Assembly (NCBI RefSeq): GCF_003491345.1
Contig: NZ_CP025512.1
Coordinates: 434,001-498,000 of the forward strand
DNA length: 64,000 bases
Direction of reading: 5' to 3'
Source of the DNA: Neorhizobium sp. SOG26
GTDB lineage: Bacteria; Pseudomonadota; Alphaproteobacteria; Rhizobiales; Rhizobiaceae
Part shown: one piece after another, positions 11,201 to 19,152 of the stretch
Numbering within the stretch: position 1 is the first letter of the stretch
How the letters are laid out: every line of letters starts with the position of its first letter
Position numbers and translations under genes: made by a program
Notes under the pieces: model-generated
The model's database searches: none
What the model was told of the DNA's origin: nothing
What the model saw: only the letters and a program-made list of their open reading frames with translations

Positions 11201-11534
11201 CGGTCGCGACCTGGTCCACCACGAGGTCGAACATCAGCTTGACGTTGGCGGCACGGGCAGCCTCCACCAGTGAACGGATACCGTCCTCGATATTGTCGCC
11301 AAGGCCGAGCTCGGGGTCGAGCCGATCAAAATCGCGCGTGACGAAGACGCTGGCATTGCGGCCACGCTGGTAAAGCGGCGCGCTCAACACGGTGTCAAAG
11401 CCCAGATCGCGGACATGCGCGAAGAGTTCCCGCCAGGCTTCCATGCCTCTCAGCATCAGCGGATGAACGTAGTAGATCTGGGGAGGCACCTGCGACAGCG
11501 AGATCCGAGAAGCGAATTGGGGGCGCGTGTTCAT
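8280..11534 (-). CDS. glgE: Alpha-1,4-glucan:maltose-1-phosphate maltosyltransferase GlgE, with extra N-terminal GH13-like domain
   Basis: GlgE extends alpha-glucan chains with maltose units taken from maltose-1-phosphate. The C-terminal ~650 residues match ordinary GlgE: the DUF3416-type region, then YFPPIHPIGKTNRKGKNN, the nucleophile Asp in FRVDNPHTKPFPFWEW near residue 814 and the acid/base Glu in FLSEAFTKPKVM near 843. At 1084 residues it is about 400 longer than the classic form. The added N-terminal block looks like an amylase barrel (MFDLVVDQVA, GISGFRCMGIG) without clear catalytic carboxylates. Long forms like this are, as I recall, common in rhizobia. It heads the operon with treS-mak and glgB. 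Confidence 0.94.
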   Translation of the reverse strand: MNTRPQFASRISLSQVPPQIYYVHPLMLRGMEAWRELFAHVRDLGFDTVLSAPLYQRGRNASVFVTRDFDRLDPELGLGDNIEDGIRSLVEAARAANVKLMFDLVVDQVATDDAHPRPVVADPRKPPQENESRRIDFMQESRHIEDWHGRLKWLTRLGISGFRCMGIGRIAPEAWYALIASTRSAAPETTFIAWTPGTAFEDRKALQGAGFDGSFSSFAWWNLEERWIMDEYQIQRELGYQITFPEAPFAKRLAHGTDSCEVLERKAVRALRLASTFASGLMIPMGFEFGAAVPLDPLHGDGLGLRGLRDRGSFDLSSDIRAINASTNKTAAGFARQPLRVISPSQSPAVALLQTDQEDIRTSQKVRVVVLNRDLRRATRAPYNVLREAAAPFLPLTGMDDENDIFTSELTLKPGELCIFEGRASAPIVNAVAVPSASEAAATPRLAIEKVTPAVDDGRFMVKRVVGDIVKVEADIFADGHDPLAAALRWRAADETGWQEVPMQLILNDRWQAEFPLKRLGRHEFVVEAWKNPFQIFRYEFGKKHEARLDLRLEIQEGINLVLDALDHAEGTLKTQLKVLFDKLTGQQDQQRIETLLAPATAELMAEADRRPHKARSAVISVDAERIAASFASWYQVFPRSQSGDANRHGTFDDVIRRLPAIREMGFDVLYFPPIHPIGKTNRKGKNNALTAGPNDPGSPYAIGSEDGGHDAIHPELGTFEDFRRLVEAASREGLEIALDLAIQASPDHPWLKEHPGWFDWRPDGTIRYAENPPKKYEDIVNVDFYARDAVPSLWIELRDVVQKWVDNGVKLFRVDNPHTKPFPFWEWLIADIRSRHPEVVFLSEAFTKPKVMYRLAKVGFSQSYTYFTWRNAKWELEQYMREITTEEPKEFFRPHFFVNTHDINPDFLQNAPRPAYLIRAALAATLSGLWGVYNGFELCEGRPDAKRKEYADSEKYEIRAWDYDRPGNIKGEIAMLNRIRRENPALHSHLGLQLLTAWNDNIMFFEKTSAGRENALLIAVNLDPYNAHEADVEIPLWSWNLPDHGSLDLEDVVGGNRFTLTGKVQRIRLDPHGGLPFLIWRVR

Positions 11535-11578
11535 CGGTTTGGCCTTGCCTTGGATTTTCGGGCAGAGTTCGGGCGACT

Positions 11579-11604
11579 AACTGTCAGGCGGTGCGTGTGG
11601 TTCC
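11579..11604 (-). promoter_or_regulatory. Candidate EcfG/RpoE2 general-stress promoter of the glgE operon
   Basis: On the minus strand this reads GGAAC, 17 bases, AGTT. It fits the alphaproteobacterial stress-sigma consensus GGAAC-N18/19-TT, though the base before GTT is A instead of the favoured C. Transcription would start roughly 35 bases before the glgE ATG, a sensible leader length. A short motif like this can occur by chance. A role in stress would suit trehalose and glucan metabolism. Confidence 0.45.
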
Positions 11605-11655
11605 GATGAAAAGCTTCGGGCACGACCGGCAGGATCAGCAGCCAACTCCGGCGAT

Positions 11656-12231
11656 TTACTTGCGCGACCAGAAGCGGGACAAAGACCCGCCTGTGCCGTC
11701 CAGCGGATCGGTCGCCGGGATTGGCAGCGTTGCGATCTTCTGCAACTGGTCCTGGCTTGCCGGGCCGGTCTGGATATCCGCCTCTTGCCTGGGCGGATAA
11801 GCGCCGACGACAAGGAAGTCGCGACTGGCATCAATGCGCATATGCCCGGTGCCTGCGGGAAGCACGAGGCAATCACCGGCGACGACGCTCAGTTCTGCGC
11901 CGCCCGGTCCGCCGATCAGCAGCCGGGCCCGGCCGCCGGCAATGCCGAGCGCCTCGTGGGCGCCGGTGTGGTAGTGCTGGTAGTCGAAGACGCCATCCCG
12001 CCAGATGCCCTGCCAGCCATTTTCCCGGAACCGCTGCTCGAACTTCGGCGCCATCTCGCCTTCAGGTGCAATGGCGCAACGGTAAACGAGGGCGGGGAGA
12101 TGGGGATGGTTCGGCACCCAGTCGCTCGGCGGGAAGGTGATTGGCTCGACCGTCATCCCACTGGCCGGAACCGTGGCGTTCGAGGGTACTGCACCGACAT
12201 CCGAGGGTGCAATCTTGATGCTGCGATCCAT
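11656..12231 (-). CDS. Cupin domain-containing protein
   Basis: A 191-residue single-domain cupin. The barrel motif is FDYQHYHTGAHEALGI (metal-binding His residues and Glu), followed by GDCLVLPAGTGHMRI, where the last His completes a typical metal site. The start is the ATG preceded by GGAG at seven bases; an upstream in-frame extension of about 50 residues is not needed. No substrate can be deduced. It is divergent from a Gfo/Idh/MocA oxidoreductase, with 118 bases between the starts. Confidence 0.82.
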   Translation of the reverse strand: MDRSIKIAPSDVGAVPSNATVPASGMTVEPITFPPSDWVPNHPHLPALVYRCAIAPEGEMAPKFEQRFRENGWQGIWRDGVFDYQHYHTGAHEALGIAGGRARLLIGGPGGAELSVVAGDCLVLPAGTGHMRIDASRDFLVVGAYPPRQEADIQTGPASQDQLQKIATLPIPATDPLDGTGGSLSRFWSRK

Positions 12232-12264
12232 GTCTTTCTCCGCCCTGTGTTCTTGCCCCACCAA

Positions 12265-12289
12265 AACTCGCTGTTGGTGCGGATGTTCC
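12265..12289 (-). promoter_or_regulatory. Possible EcfG/RpoE2-type promoter of the cupin gene
   Basis: The minus strand has GGAAC, 16 bases, AGTT (GGAAC-N18-TT), placing a start site about 25-30 bases before the cupin ATG. It is the same imperfect -10 variant seen upstream of glgE. Chance occurrence is possible. Confidence 0.33.
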
Positions 12290-12349
12290 TCTGGCGGCGG
12301 CGCGCCTGTGGTGTAGTTTGCGTGCCAAGCGGGATGCGGGAGGAAATGA

Positions 12350-13354
12350 ATGGAAAAGCTTCGGGTGGCGATGATCGGCCTTGGCATGGCGGCAGGGCAC
12401 CATGCGCGGGCCCTGCTTGATCTTGCCGATCAGGTGGAATGTGTCGCCGCCTTCAGCCAGACCGAAGCCAGACGGAACGCCTTTGCAGCGCAATATCCGA
12501 CGATCCCGACCAGCGGTGATCTCGACGCGCTCTTGTCGGACACGAGAATCGACGCGGTGCTGATCCTGACGCCGCCAAACAGTCATCTCGAGCTCGTTGA
12601 ACGTGCTGCGTCCGGCCGCAAGCATATCCTCCTGGAAAAGCCGCTCGACATCTCGCTCGAGCGCTCCGAGCACATTGTTCGGGTGACGGAGGAGGCTGGC
12701 GTCCTGCTTGGCGTGGTGCTGCAGAACCGGTTCCGGGCCGCCGCACTGCAACTGCATACGATCGTCCGCTCGGGCCGGCTCGGCGATCTGGTCGAAGCGT
12801 CTGTCGCGATCCGCAACTGGCGGCCGCAGAGTTATTATGATGTCGAGGGGAGGGGGACGCGGGCGCGCGATGGCGGCGGCGTCCTGCTCACCCAAGGCAT
12901 CCACGTGATCGATCTGCTGTTGAACCTGGCCGGCACGCCGGTCGAGGTAGCGTCTTATGTACGCACCACGGCAATGCACCGGATGGAGACTGAGGATCTG
13001 GTGACGGCGACCTTCGCCTTCGAGAACGGCGGGATCGGCACGCTCAATGCCACGACCTGTGCTTATCCCGGCCTGCCGGACCGCATCGAACTGATCGGCA
13101 CGCGCGGAACAGCCGTCTTCAATGGCGACACGCTGGAGGCAGCTTTCATGGACGGCACCCGTGAAAGCGTCGGCGGCGAAAAATCAGGGAGCGGGGCGGG
13201 CGCCGATCCCACGGCCTTCGGCCACGAGATGCACCGCGCCCTGCTTCAGGATTTCGTGGATGCGATCCGGAAGGGCACGCCGCTGCGCGTCACCGGCGAG
13301 GATGCGCTGAAGGCGCACCGGTTCATCGATGCGATCCTCACCGCCAGTCGCTGA
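12350..13354 (+). CDS. Gfo/Idh/MocA family oxidoreductase
   Basis: An NAD(P)-dependent dehydrogenase-like protein of 334 residues. The Rossmann nucleotide site is VAMIGLGMAAGHHARAL at residues 6-22, and the family lysine motif is EKPLDIS near residue 103. The C-terminal alpha/beta domain includes GGGVLLTQGIHVIDLLL, with the usual His and Asp. A GGGAGGA ribosome site precedes the ATG. Members act on sugars, inositols or related polyols; the substrate here is not identifiable. The end is packed three bases from the convergent ribB stop. Confidence 0.9.
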   Translation: MEKLRVAMIGLGMAAGHHARALLDLADQVECVAAFSQTEARRNAFAAQYPTIPTSGDLDALLSDTRIDAVLILTPPNSHLELVERAASGRKHILLEKPLDISLERSEHIVRVTEEAGVLLGVVLQNRFRAAALQLHTIVRSGRLGDLVEASVAIRNWRPQSYYDVEGRGTRARDGGGVLLTQGIHVIDLLLNLAGTPVEVASYVRTTAMHRMETEDLVTATFAFENGGIGTLNATTCAYPGLPDRIELIGTRGTAVFNGDTLEAAFMDGTRESVGGEKSGSGAGADPTAFGHEMHRALLQDFVDAIRKGTPLRVTGEDALKAHRFIDAILTASR

Positions 13355-13357
13355 CGA

Positions 13358-14458
13358 TCAGCAGAACACCGTCTCGGCGATCTTGATGCCGAAACCTTCA
13401 AGGCCGACATAGTGCCGCTCGCTGCGGGTGAGCAGCTTGATCGACGAAACGCCAAGGTCCTTGAGGATCTGCGCACCCAGGCCGATTTCCAGCCATTCGC
13501 TTTCGCGCGCCTGCGCCTCGGCATGCGCTTCAAAGCCCTTGCGGATCTTGCGGCCGTTGTCGGTCTGGCCGACGCCGACTGAACCTTCGCGAAGGTAGAT
13601 CACGATGCCGCGGCCCTCTTCGGCAATCTTGGCCATGTACCGGTCGATCGAGCGGTCGGCGCCAAACACGTCACGCGCGACGTTTTCGAGATGCAGCCGC
13701 ACAGGAATGTCCACGCCGTCGCGGATGTCGCCGAAGATAAGCGCGACATGCTGCATCGGGTCCCAGGGCAGCGAATATGCATGTGCCTTCGCCTTGCCAT
13801 GCGGCGTCTCGACGTCGAAGCTTGCATGCAGTTCGATCAGCGTTTCCTTGCGCTGGCGGTAGGCAATGAGGTCCGCAACAGAAACCTGCTTCAGCCCGTG
13901 CTTCTGGGCGAAATCGGCCACCTGCTGCCCGCGGGTCACAGTGCCGTCGTCGTTGACGAGTTCGCAGATGACGCCGATCGGCGGAAGATTGGCGAGCTTG
14001 CAGAGGTCAACTGCCGCTTCGGTATGGCCGGAGCGCATCAGCACGCCGCCTTCGCGGGCGATCAGCGGGAAGATGTGGCCGGGACGCACGAAATCCGCCG
14101 GGCCGACATTCGGGTTGGCGAGGTTGCGCACCGTCAGCGTGCGGTCTTCGGCGGAAATGCCGGTGGTCGTGCCGTGCTTGAAGTCAACCGTCACCGTAAA
14201 GGCGGTGGTGTGGGCGCTGTCGTTTTCCGCCACCATGGCATTGAGGTTCAGGCGCTTGGCCTCTTCGCGCGGCATGGGCGCGCAGACGATGCCGGACGTA
14301 TGGCGAACGATGAAGGCCATCTTGTCGGGTGTGCAATGTACGGCGGCGACGATGAGGTCGCCTTCGTTCTCGCGGTCATCGTCATCGGTGACAACGACAA
14401 TTTCGCCGGCTTCGAATGCGCGGATCGCGTCAACGACGCGTTTTTGATCATATGCCAT
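13358..14458 (-). CDS. ribB: 3,4-dihydroxy-2-butanone 4-phosphate synthase RibB with degenerate GTP cyclohydrolase II-like C-terminus
   Basis: The N-terminal ~205 residues are a complete DHBP synthase, which converts ribulose-5-phosphate into the four-carbon riboflavin precursor. The evidence is TDDDDRENEGDLIVAA, TSGIVCAPM, the substrate loop HTTAFTVTVDFKHGTTTG and RPGHIFPL with RSGHTEAAVDL. The remaining ~160 residues keep the outline of GTP cyclohydrolase II (AEEGRGIVIYLR, IGLGAQILKDLGVSSIKLLT), but the zinc cysteine region is replaced by LENVARDVFGADRSID, with no cysteine. So only the first activity is expected. It is followed on the same strand by nothing co-directional, and aroC lies just upstream. 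Confidence 0.9.
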   Translation of the reverse strand: MAYDQKRVVDAIRAFEAGEIVVVTDDDDRENEGDLIVAAVHCTPDKMAFIVRHTSGIVCAPMPREEAKRLNLNAMVAENDSAHTTAFTVTVDFKHGTTTGISAEDRTLTVRNLANPNVGPADFVRPGHIFPLIAREGGVLMRSGHTEAAVDLCKLANLPPIGVICELVNDDGTVTRGQQVADFAQKHGLKQVSVADLIAYRQRKETLIELHASFDVETPHGKAKAHAYSLPWDPMQHVALIFGDIRDGVDIPVRLHLENVARDVFGADRSIDRYMAKIAEEGRGIVIYLREGSVGVGQTDNGRKIRKGFEAHAEAQARESEWLEIGLGAQILKDLGVSSIKLLTRSERHYVGLEGFGIKIAETVFC

Positions 14459-14467
14459 GGGGAAATC

Positions 14468-15565
14468 CTAGATGCTTTGACCGGTCTGACCGCGGTGTCG
14501 AAGGAAATGGTCGGCGATGGCGCAGGCGACCATGGCCTCGCCAATCGGAACGGCGCGAATGCCGACGCACGGGTCATGGCGACCCTTGGTGCGAACCTCG
14601 ACATTGTTGCCGTCGGCGTCAATGGACTGACGCTCGGTGAGGATCGAGGAGGTCGGCTTGATCGCGAAGCGCGCAATAACGGGCTGGCCGGTGGAGATGC
14701 CACCAAGGATGCCGCCGGCATGGTTGGACAGGAAGATCGGCTTGCCGTCATTGCCCATCCGCATTTCGTCGGCGTTTTCTTCGCCGGAGAGTTCAGCCGC
14801 ACCAAAGCCGTTGCCGATCTCGACACCCTTCACGGCGTTGATCGACATCAGCAGGCTGGCGATGTCCTGGTCGAGCTTGCCGTAGATCGGCGCGCCGAGA
14901 CCTGCAGGAACGCCTTCCGCGATGACCTCGACAACCGCGCCGACGGAGGAGCCGGACTTGCGGATGCCATCGAGATATTCTTCCCAGACCGGGACGATTT
15001 CCGGGTCAGGCGCAAAGAACGGGTTCTGGTCGACCTGCGCCCAGTCCCAGTTGTTGCGGTTGATCTTGTGCTTGCCGATCTGGATCAGCGCGCCGCGCAC
15101 GGTGACGCCCGGAACGACCTTGCGGGCAATGGCGCCTGCCGCGACGCGCGCTGCCGTTTCACGCGCGGACGACCGTCCGCCACCGCGATAGTCGCGGATG
15201 CCGTATTTCAGGTCGTAGGTATAGTCGGCGTGGCCCGGACGATAACGTCTTGCGATCTCGCCGTAATCCTTGGAGCGCTGGTCGGTGTTCTCGATCAGCA
15301 TCGAGATCGGCGTGCCGGTCGAGATCATCGTCGTGCCGTCTTCATCCAGCATCACGCCGGACAGTACCTTCACGAAATCCTCTTCCCGGCGCTGGGTCAC
15401 GAAGCGGGACTGGCCCGGCTTGCGTTTGTCCATCCACGCCTGGATCTCTGCCTGGGTGAACCGGAGGCCCGGAGGGCAACCGTCGACGACGCAACCGAGC
15501 GAGGGCCCGTGGCTTTCGCCCCAGGTGGTGACGCGGAAAAGATGACCGAAAGTATTATGCGACAT
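14468..15565 (-). CDS. aroC: Chorismate synthase AroC
   Basis: AroC makes chorismate from 5-enolpyruvylshikimate-3-phosphate, the last step of the shikimate pathway, using reduced FMN. The N-terminus [20 protein letters not shown] is the family signature, and [17 protein letters not shown] and the late [19 protein letters not shown] are further conserved blocks. At 365 residues it is full length. Only nine bases separate its stop from the ribB start, so the two are probably co-transcribed, both feeding aromatic or flavin biosynthesis. Confidence 0.96.
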   Translation of the reverse strand: MSHNTFGHLFRVTTWGESHGPSLGCVVDGCPPGLRFTQAEIQAWMDKRKPGQSRFVTQRREEDFVKVLSGVMLDEDGTTMISTGTPISMLIENTDQRSKDYGEIARRYRPGHADYTYDLKYGIRDYRGGGRSSARETAARVAAGAIARKVVPGVTVRGALIQIGKHKINRNNWDWAQVDQNPFFAPDPEIVPVWEEYLDGIRKSGSSVGAVVEVIAEGVPAGLGAPIYGKLDQDIASLLMSINAVKGVEIGNGFGAAELSGEENADEMRMGNDGKPIFLSNHAGGILGGISTGQPVIARFAIKPTSSILTERQSIDADGNNVEVRTKGRHDPCVGIRAVPIGEAMVACAIADHFLRHRGQTGQSI

Positions 15566-15627
15566 TCACGGCGTCCGGGTCTGGCGGAGCTGTGGCCAAG
15601 CTGCCAGCTCCTGTCGCGGGTTTTCTT

Positions 15628-15662
15628 ATGGAAAAGGCTGTCGGGGAACAAGCCTTTTCCAT
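15628..15662. other. Perfect inverted repeat (hairpin) between aroC and the GGDEF-EAL gene
   Basis: ATGGAAAAGGCT and its exact complement AGCCTTTTCCAT flank an 11-base loop. A 12-bp stem would form on either strand. There is no clear U-tract on the minus strand, where both neighbouring genes are transcribed, so it may be a processing or stability element or an inefficient terminator after the upstream gene. Confidence 0.55.
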
Positions 15663-15698
15663 CCGGATTTTGACCTCAGGAAGTGAACACTGCGTCGC

Positions 15699-18600
15699 TC
15701 AGGCCGCGGCTCTGCGCCAGCCGCTGTCCGCCGCTTGCGTGAAATCCGCGAAGGAGAGGGGACGGGCAAAGGCATAGCCTTGCAAGAGGTCGCAGCCCAT
15801 CTCGCGCAGCATGTCGGCATGCTTCATCGTTTCCACCCCTTCCGCAATCGTCTCGACGCCAAGCGAGCCGGCGATATCGATGATCGAGCGGACGAGCGAG
15901 CGTTCCTGCGGCGATGTCAGGATTGGCATCACGAGCTGGCGGTCGATCTTCAGCCGCTTCGGTTTCAGTTTCAGCAGGCTGACGATCGAGGTATGGCCGG
16001 TGCCGAAGTCATCGATCTCGATGTCGATGCCGAGTTCCTTGATGCGGTCGAGGTTGCTGGTTGCCGCGTCTTCGCTTTCGTCGAGGAAGATCGATTCCAC
16101 GAGTTCGAAGGAGATCTCGCCCGGCACGATCTGCAGGCTGCGCAGCGTGTCGATGAGCCTCTCGTCGTGAAGCCGCTTGGACGACACGTTGACCGATACC
16201 TTTGGTAGCCGGATGCCGAGCGCCGCCCAGCGCATCTTGTCCTGCAACACCCGCTCTAGAACGATCTGGTCCAGCGCGGCCGAAACATTCAGGTCCTCCG
16301 CGATCTTCAGGAAGCGGTCCGGCGCCAGGATTCCGTGATGCGGATGGTTCCAGCGGATCAGCGCCTCCACACCCGTCAGTTCATGCGTGCGCGCATCGAA
16401 CTGTGGCTGGTAGAAGGTGGTGAACTCGTGGTTGTCGATGCCAGCGAGCACTTCGTCTGCTGTCCGCTTGTGGCTGACGATCTCCGCCTGCAGGTTGTGG
16501 GTAAAGAACTCGTAGCGGTTCCGGCCGAGGCTTTTGGCGCGGTAAAGCGCCATGTCGGCGTTCACCAGGGTGCGGCGTGCATCGATATTGAGGCCGCTCG
16601 CATGCGCAATGCCGATCGAGATGCCGCAGCGGCAGGAGAATCCATCGAAGTCGAGCGGCTGGTGGAATTCGGCGATGATGCGCTGTGCAAGCTCAGCCAT
16701 CTGGTCGGTGCTGGAATTGCCGAGCATGACGATGACGAACTCGTCGCCGCCGATGCGCGCCACGATGTCGCCGGTGCGCACATTGCGGGCAAGGATGCGC
16801 GAAGCATGCACCAGCATGGCGTCGCCTGCCGCATGGCCCAGCGTATCGTTGATCTGCTTGAAGCGATCGAGGTCGAGATGCAGGATCGAGAAGGTCTGGC
16901 GTTCCTTCTGGCTGGCGCGCGACAGCCGGTCGAGTTCGAGGTCGAGCTTGCGGCGGTTCGCCAGCAGCGTCAGCGGGTCATGCAGCGAATTGTGCTCGAT
17001 CCGGCTCTTGGCAGCCTCCAGTTCCGCATTCTTGGCGTCCGCCTCATCCTTTGCTGCCTTCAGCTTCTGGGCGAGCACGGCATCCTGGGTCACGTCAAAG
17101 GCAATGCCGACGACCTTCTGTGAGCCGTCGCGCGTCGTGTGCAGCTTGCCGATCGAGCGGATGTAGCGTTCTGAGCCGTCCGGTTGCGGGATCCGCACCA
17201 CGAGCGAATGTTCGGTGAAATCCTCGATGAAGTGATGGGAGCTCTTGCGGGCAAGCTCCTGGTCCTCCGGATGCACGAGCGCCAGCCACTGTTCGGCACT
17301 GATTTTGCCGTCGGTGAAGGGGACGCCGTGCAACTGGCACATCCGCTCGTCCCACATCTCGACATGGGTAACGGGGTTTGATTCCCAGATGCCGCAATTG
17401 GAGGAAGCGAGCGCCAGGTCGAGCTTGGTCGACAGCTCTTCCAGTTCCTGCTCCCGGTTCGACAGCTCGTCGAGTGCCAGTTCCAACTCGGCGTTCTTGA
17501 TCTCGGCGTTTTCCTTGGAACTCCTCAGTGTCTGCGTCATCACCACGTCGGCGGTCACATCCCAGACAATGCCGGTTGTGCGCCGGGTGCCGTCGGCATT
17601 GCGATAGCTCGCGCCCGCAGAGCGCAGATGCCGGAACGTGCCGTCCGGCTGCTGGATGCGGTAGACTTCGGTGCAGGGTGCAGAGCTGCGGGTGCAGTTG
17701 TGGAAATGCATCTCGACCGCGGCCTGGTCCTCGGGACAGACCGACGAGATCCAGTCGCTCAGGGGATGCGAGGCCTCGCCGGATGATTTCCCGAGCAGGC
17801 TTGCCGCGCGCTTGTCCCAGAACAGCTGATCCTCGCCGGTAATTTCCCAGATGCCGATATTCGAGGCTTCCATCGCAAGCGAAAAGCGCTGGGAGAGTTC
17901 CAGCAGGTTGGCCTTCCGCAGCTTCAGCGCGGCGATGTTCTTGTTGCGCTCCGTGACAAGCGAAGTGGTGATGAGAACCGGAACGATGATTGCAAGGCCT
18001 GCCATCGAGACAAGGAGACGGAACGTCCAGCGGTCCGGCGGCATCACGTCCCAGCCAGCGCGCGGCGCGGCAAACAGGGTCCAGTTGACGCCGCGGAAGC
18101 CAAGCGGCCACAGCATTGGATCCTGCGCTTCGATCGTATCCTCGCCGTAAAACGCAAAGAAGCCCGGCTTTGCGGCATCGCGCAACGTAACATTGAGCCA
18201 GCTGCGATCGATCAGAGCGCGGTTTTCCTTTTCCTGAAGCTGGAAGGCAACGCCCGAGGGTTCAAGCAGCGCAAGCTTGTCGATCAGGATGGCAATGGCC
18301 CCTTTGGGCTTGGCAGTCGCGTCGTCCTCGTGAACCGGAACAACAAGCGTGACATAGTCCTCCTGGGTGCCGGTCAGAACCGACATCGCGGATGTGCCGC
18401 GCACGGATGCGAGGTCTTTCGCCAGCTGGCCAAGGTTGATCTTGTCGGCCGCGCCCAGCGCAGCATGATGCATGCCGTCGCGGGTCACGGTGCCGGCAAG
18501 CTGGAAGTCCGGCGCGATGGCGATGCCATGGAAGTGTGGGTAATCCGCAAGTGTTCGTTTCGCAGCCGTCTTGAAGGCTTCCGTCGACTCAGCATCAAAA

Positions 18601-18878
18601 TGGAAGGTGTGAACAAGGTGCTCTGCGGCGGCCATGTCGCTGTCGAGGCGTGACGCAATCCGCCGTATCAGCAGTCCAACCACCCGTTCCGTCGTGACAC
18701 GAACCTCGCTCCGGTAGTTTTCCGTATGGTTGCGGTCAATGACGACGCCGATGGAGACGACGACCAGGGTGATCAGAGCGGCGATGACAGTGGGGGCATT
18801 GGCGCGGCGGAGGAGGCGTAAAGATGTCAGAGCGGACGGCAGTCGGGTATTCAAATGCGCGGACCTTCTCGTAAACAC
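15699..18878 (-). CDS. CHASE-PAS-PAS-GGDEF-EAL bifunctional c-di-GMP signalling protein
   Basis: An inner-membrane sensor of 1059 residues. A first membrane helix lies at about 30-47 and a second at about 288-308, and the periplasmic loop between them is CHASE-like. Two PAS-type segments follow (~335-450 and ~485-600), joined by coiled linkers. The diguanylate cyclase motif RIGGDEF sits at ~709-714, with an RTGD inhibitory site at 701-704. The phosphodiesterase domain has EALIRW at 838, VNVSS, ELVES, IDDFGTG, LKIDR and AEGVET, all intact. Both catalytic activities could be functional. The start is a GTG. The ligand is unknown. Confidence 0.9.
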   Translation of the reverse strand: MFTRRSAHLNTRLPSALTSLRLLRRANAPTVIAALITLVVVSIGVVIDRNHTENYRSEVRVTTERVVGLLIRRIASRLDSDMAAAEHLVHTFHFDAESTEAFKTAAKRTLADYPHFHGIAIAPDFQLAGTVTRDGMHHAALGAADKINLGQLAKDLASVRGTSAMSVLTGTQEDYVTLVVPVHEDDATAKPKGAIAILIDKLALLEPSGVAFQLQEKENRALIDRSWLNVTLRDAAKPGFFAFYGEDTIEAQDPMLWPLGFRGVNWTLFAAPRAGWDVMPPDRWTFRLLVSMAGLAIIVPVLITTSLVTERNKNIAALKLRKANLLELSQRFSLAMEASNIGIWEITGEDQLFWDKRAASLLGKSSGEASHPLSDWISSVCPEDQAAVEMHFHNCTRSSAPCTEVYRIQQPDGTFRHLRSAGASYRNADGTRRTTGIVWDVTADVVMTQTLRSSKENAEIKNAELELALDELSNREQELEELSTKLDLALASSNCGIWESNPVTHVEMWDERMCQLHGVPFTDGKISAEQWLALVHPEDQELARKSSHHFIEDFTEHSLVVRIPQPDGSERYIRSIGKLHTTRDGSQKVVGIAFDVTQDAVLAQKLKAAKDEADAKNAELEAAKSRIEHNSLHDPLTLLANRRKLDLELDRLSRASQKERQTFSILHLDLDRFKQINDTLGHAAGDAMLVHASRILARNVRTGDIVARIGGDEFVIVMLGNSSTDQMAELAQRIIAEFHQPLDFDGFSCRCGISIGIAHASGLNIDARRTLVNADMALYRAKSLGRNRYEFFTHNLQAEIVSHKRTADEVLAGIDNHEFTTFYQPQFDARTHELTGVEALIRWNHPHHGILAPDRFLKIAEDLNVSAALDQIVLERVLQDKMRWAALGIRLPKVSVNVSSKRLHDERLIDTLRSLQIVPGEISFELVESIFLDESEDAATSNLDRIKELGIDIEIDDFGTGHTSIVSLLKLKPKRLKIDRQLVMPILTSPQERSLVRSIIDIAGSLGVETIAEGVETMKHADMLREMGCDLLQGYAFARPLSFADFTQAADSGWRRAAA

Positions 18879-19035
18879 TTCTGGCTGTGAGACGAGACCC
18901 TAGGAACCGCAAGTTAATTTCCTCTTTTGGGAACATCCATGAAATACCCCATAAATTATTGGGCGAAAAATAGAGCCTAAGGTTTCCAAGGCGTTAAAGG
19001 AAGCTGGAGCAGCCTCAAGAGCTGGAAACCAAGGG

Positions 19036-19043
19036 TTAACCAT
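19036..19043. promoter_or_regulatory. CtrA-type half site TTAACCAT
   Basis: The exact octamer TTAACCAT, reported as a CtrA motif in Sinorhizobium, lies in the 274-base gap between the divergent GGDEF-EAL gene and the DUF1344 gene. No proper partner half-site is present seven bases upstream. The rest of the gap is A/T-rich near 18940-18970 and shows no other clear signal. Confidence 0.35.
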
Positions 19044-19152
19044 ACCGTCCATAGCGGCACGTTAATGCCTCTCCTGCGGGCGAATTTCGCCACAATCCAC
19101 CGGCTATCTGTGTCTCGAAACGAAGCAACAGATTCCCTTGCAGGTGCCGGAA

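Noticed and set aside
18903..18927. GGAAC-N18-TT as a stress promoter for the DUF1344 gene
   Set aside because: The TT falls in a T-run, the bases before it do not fit CGTT, and the site is about 225 bases from the start codon.
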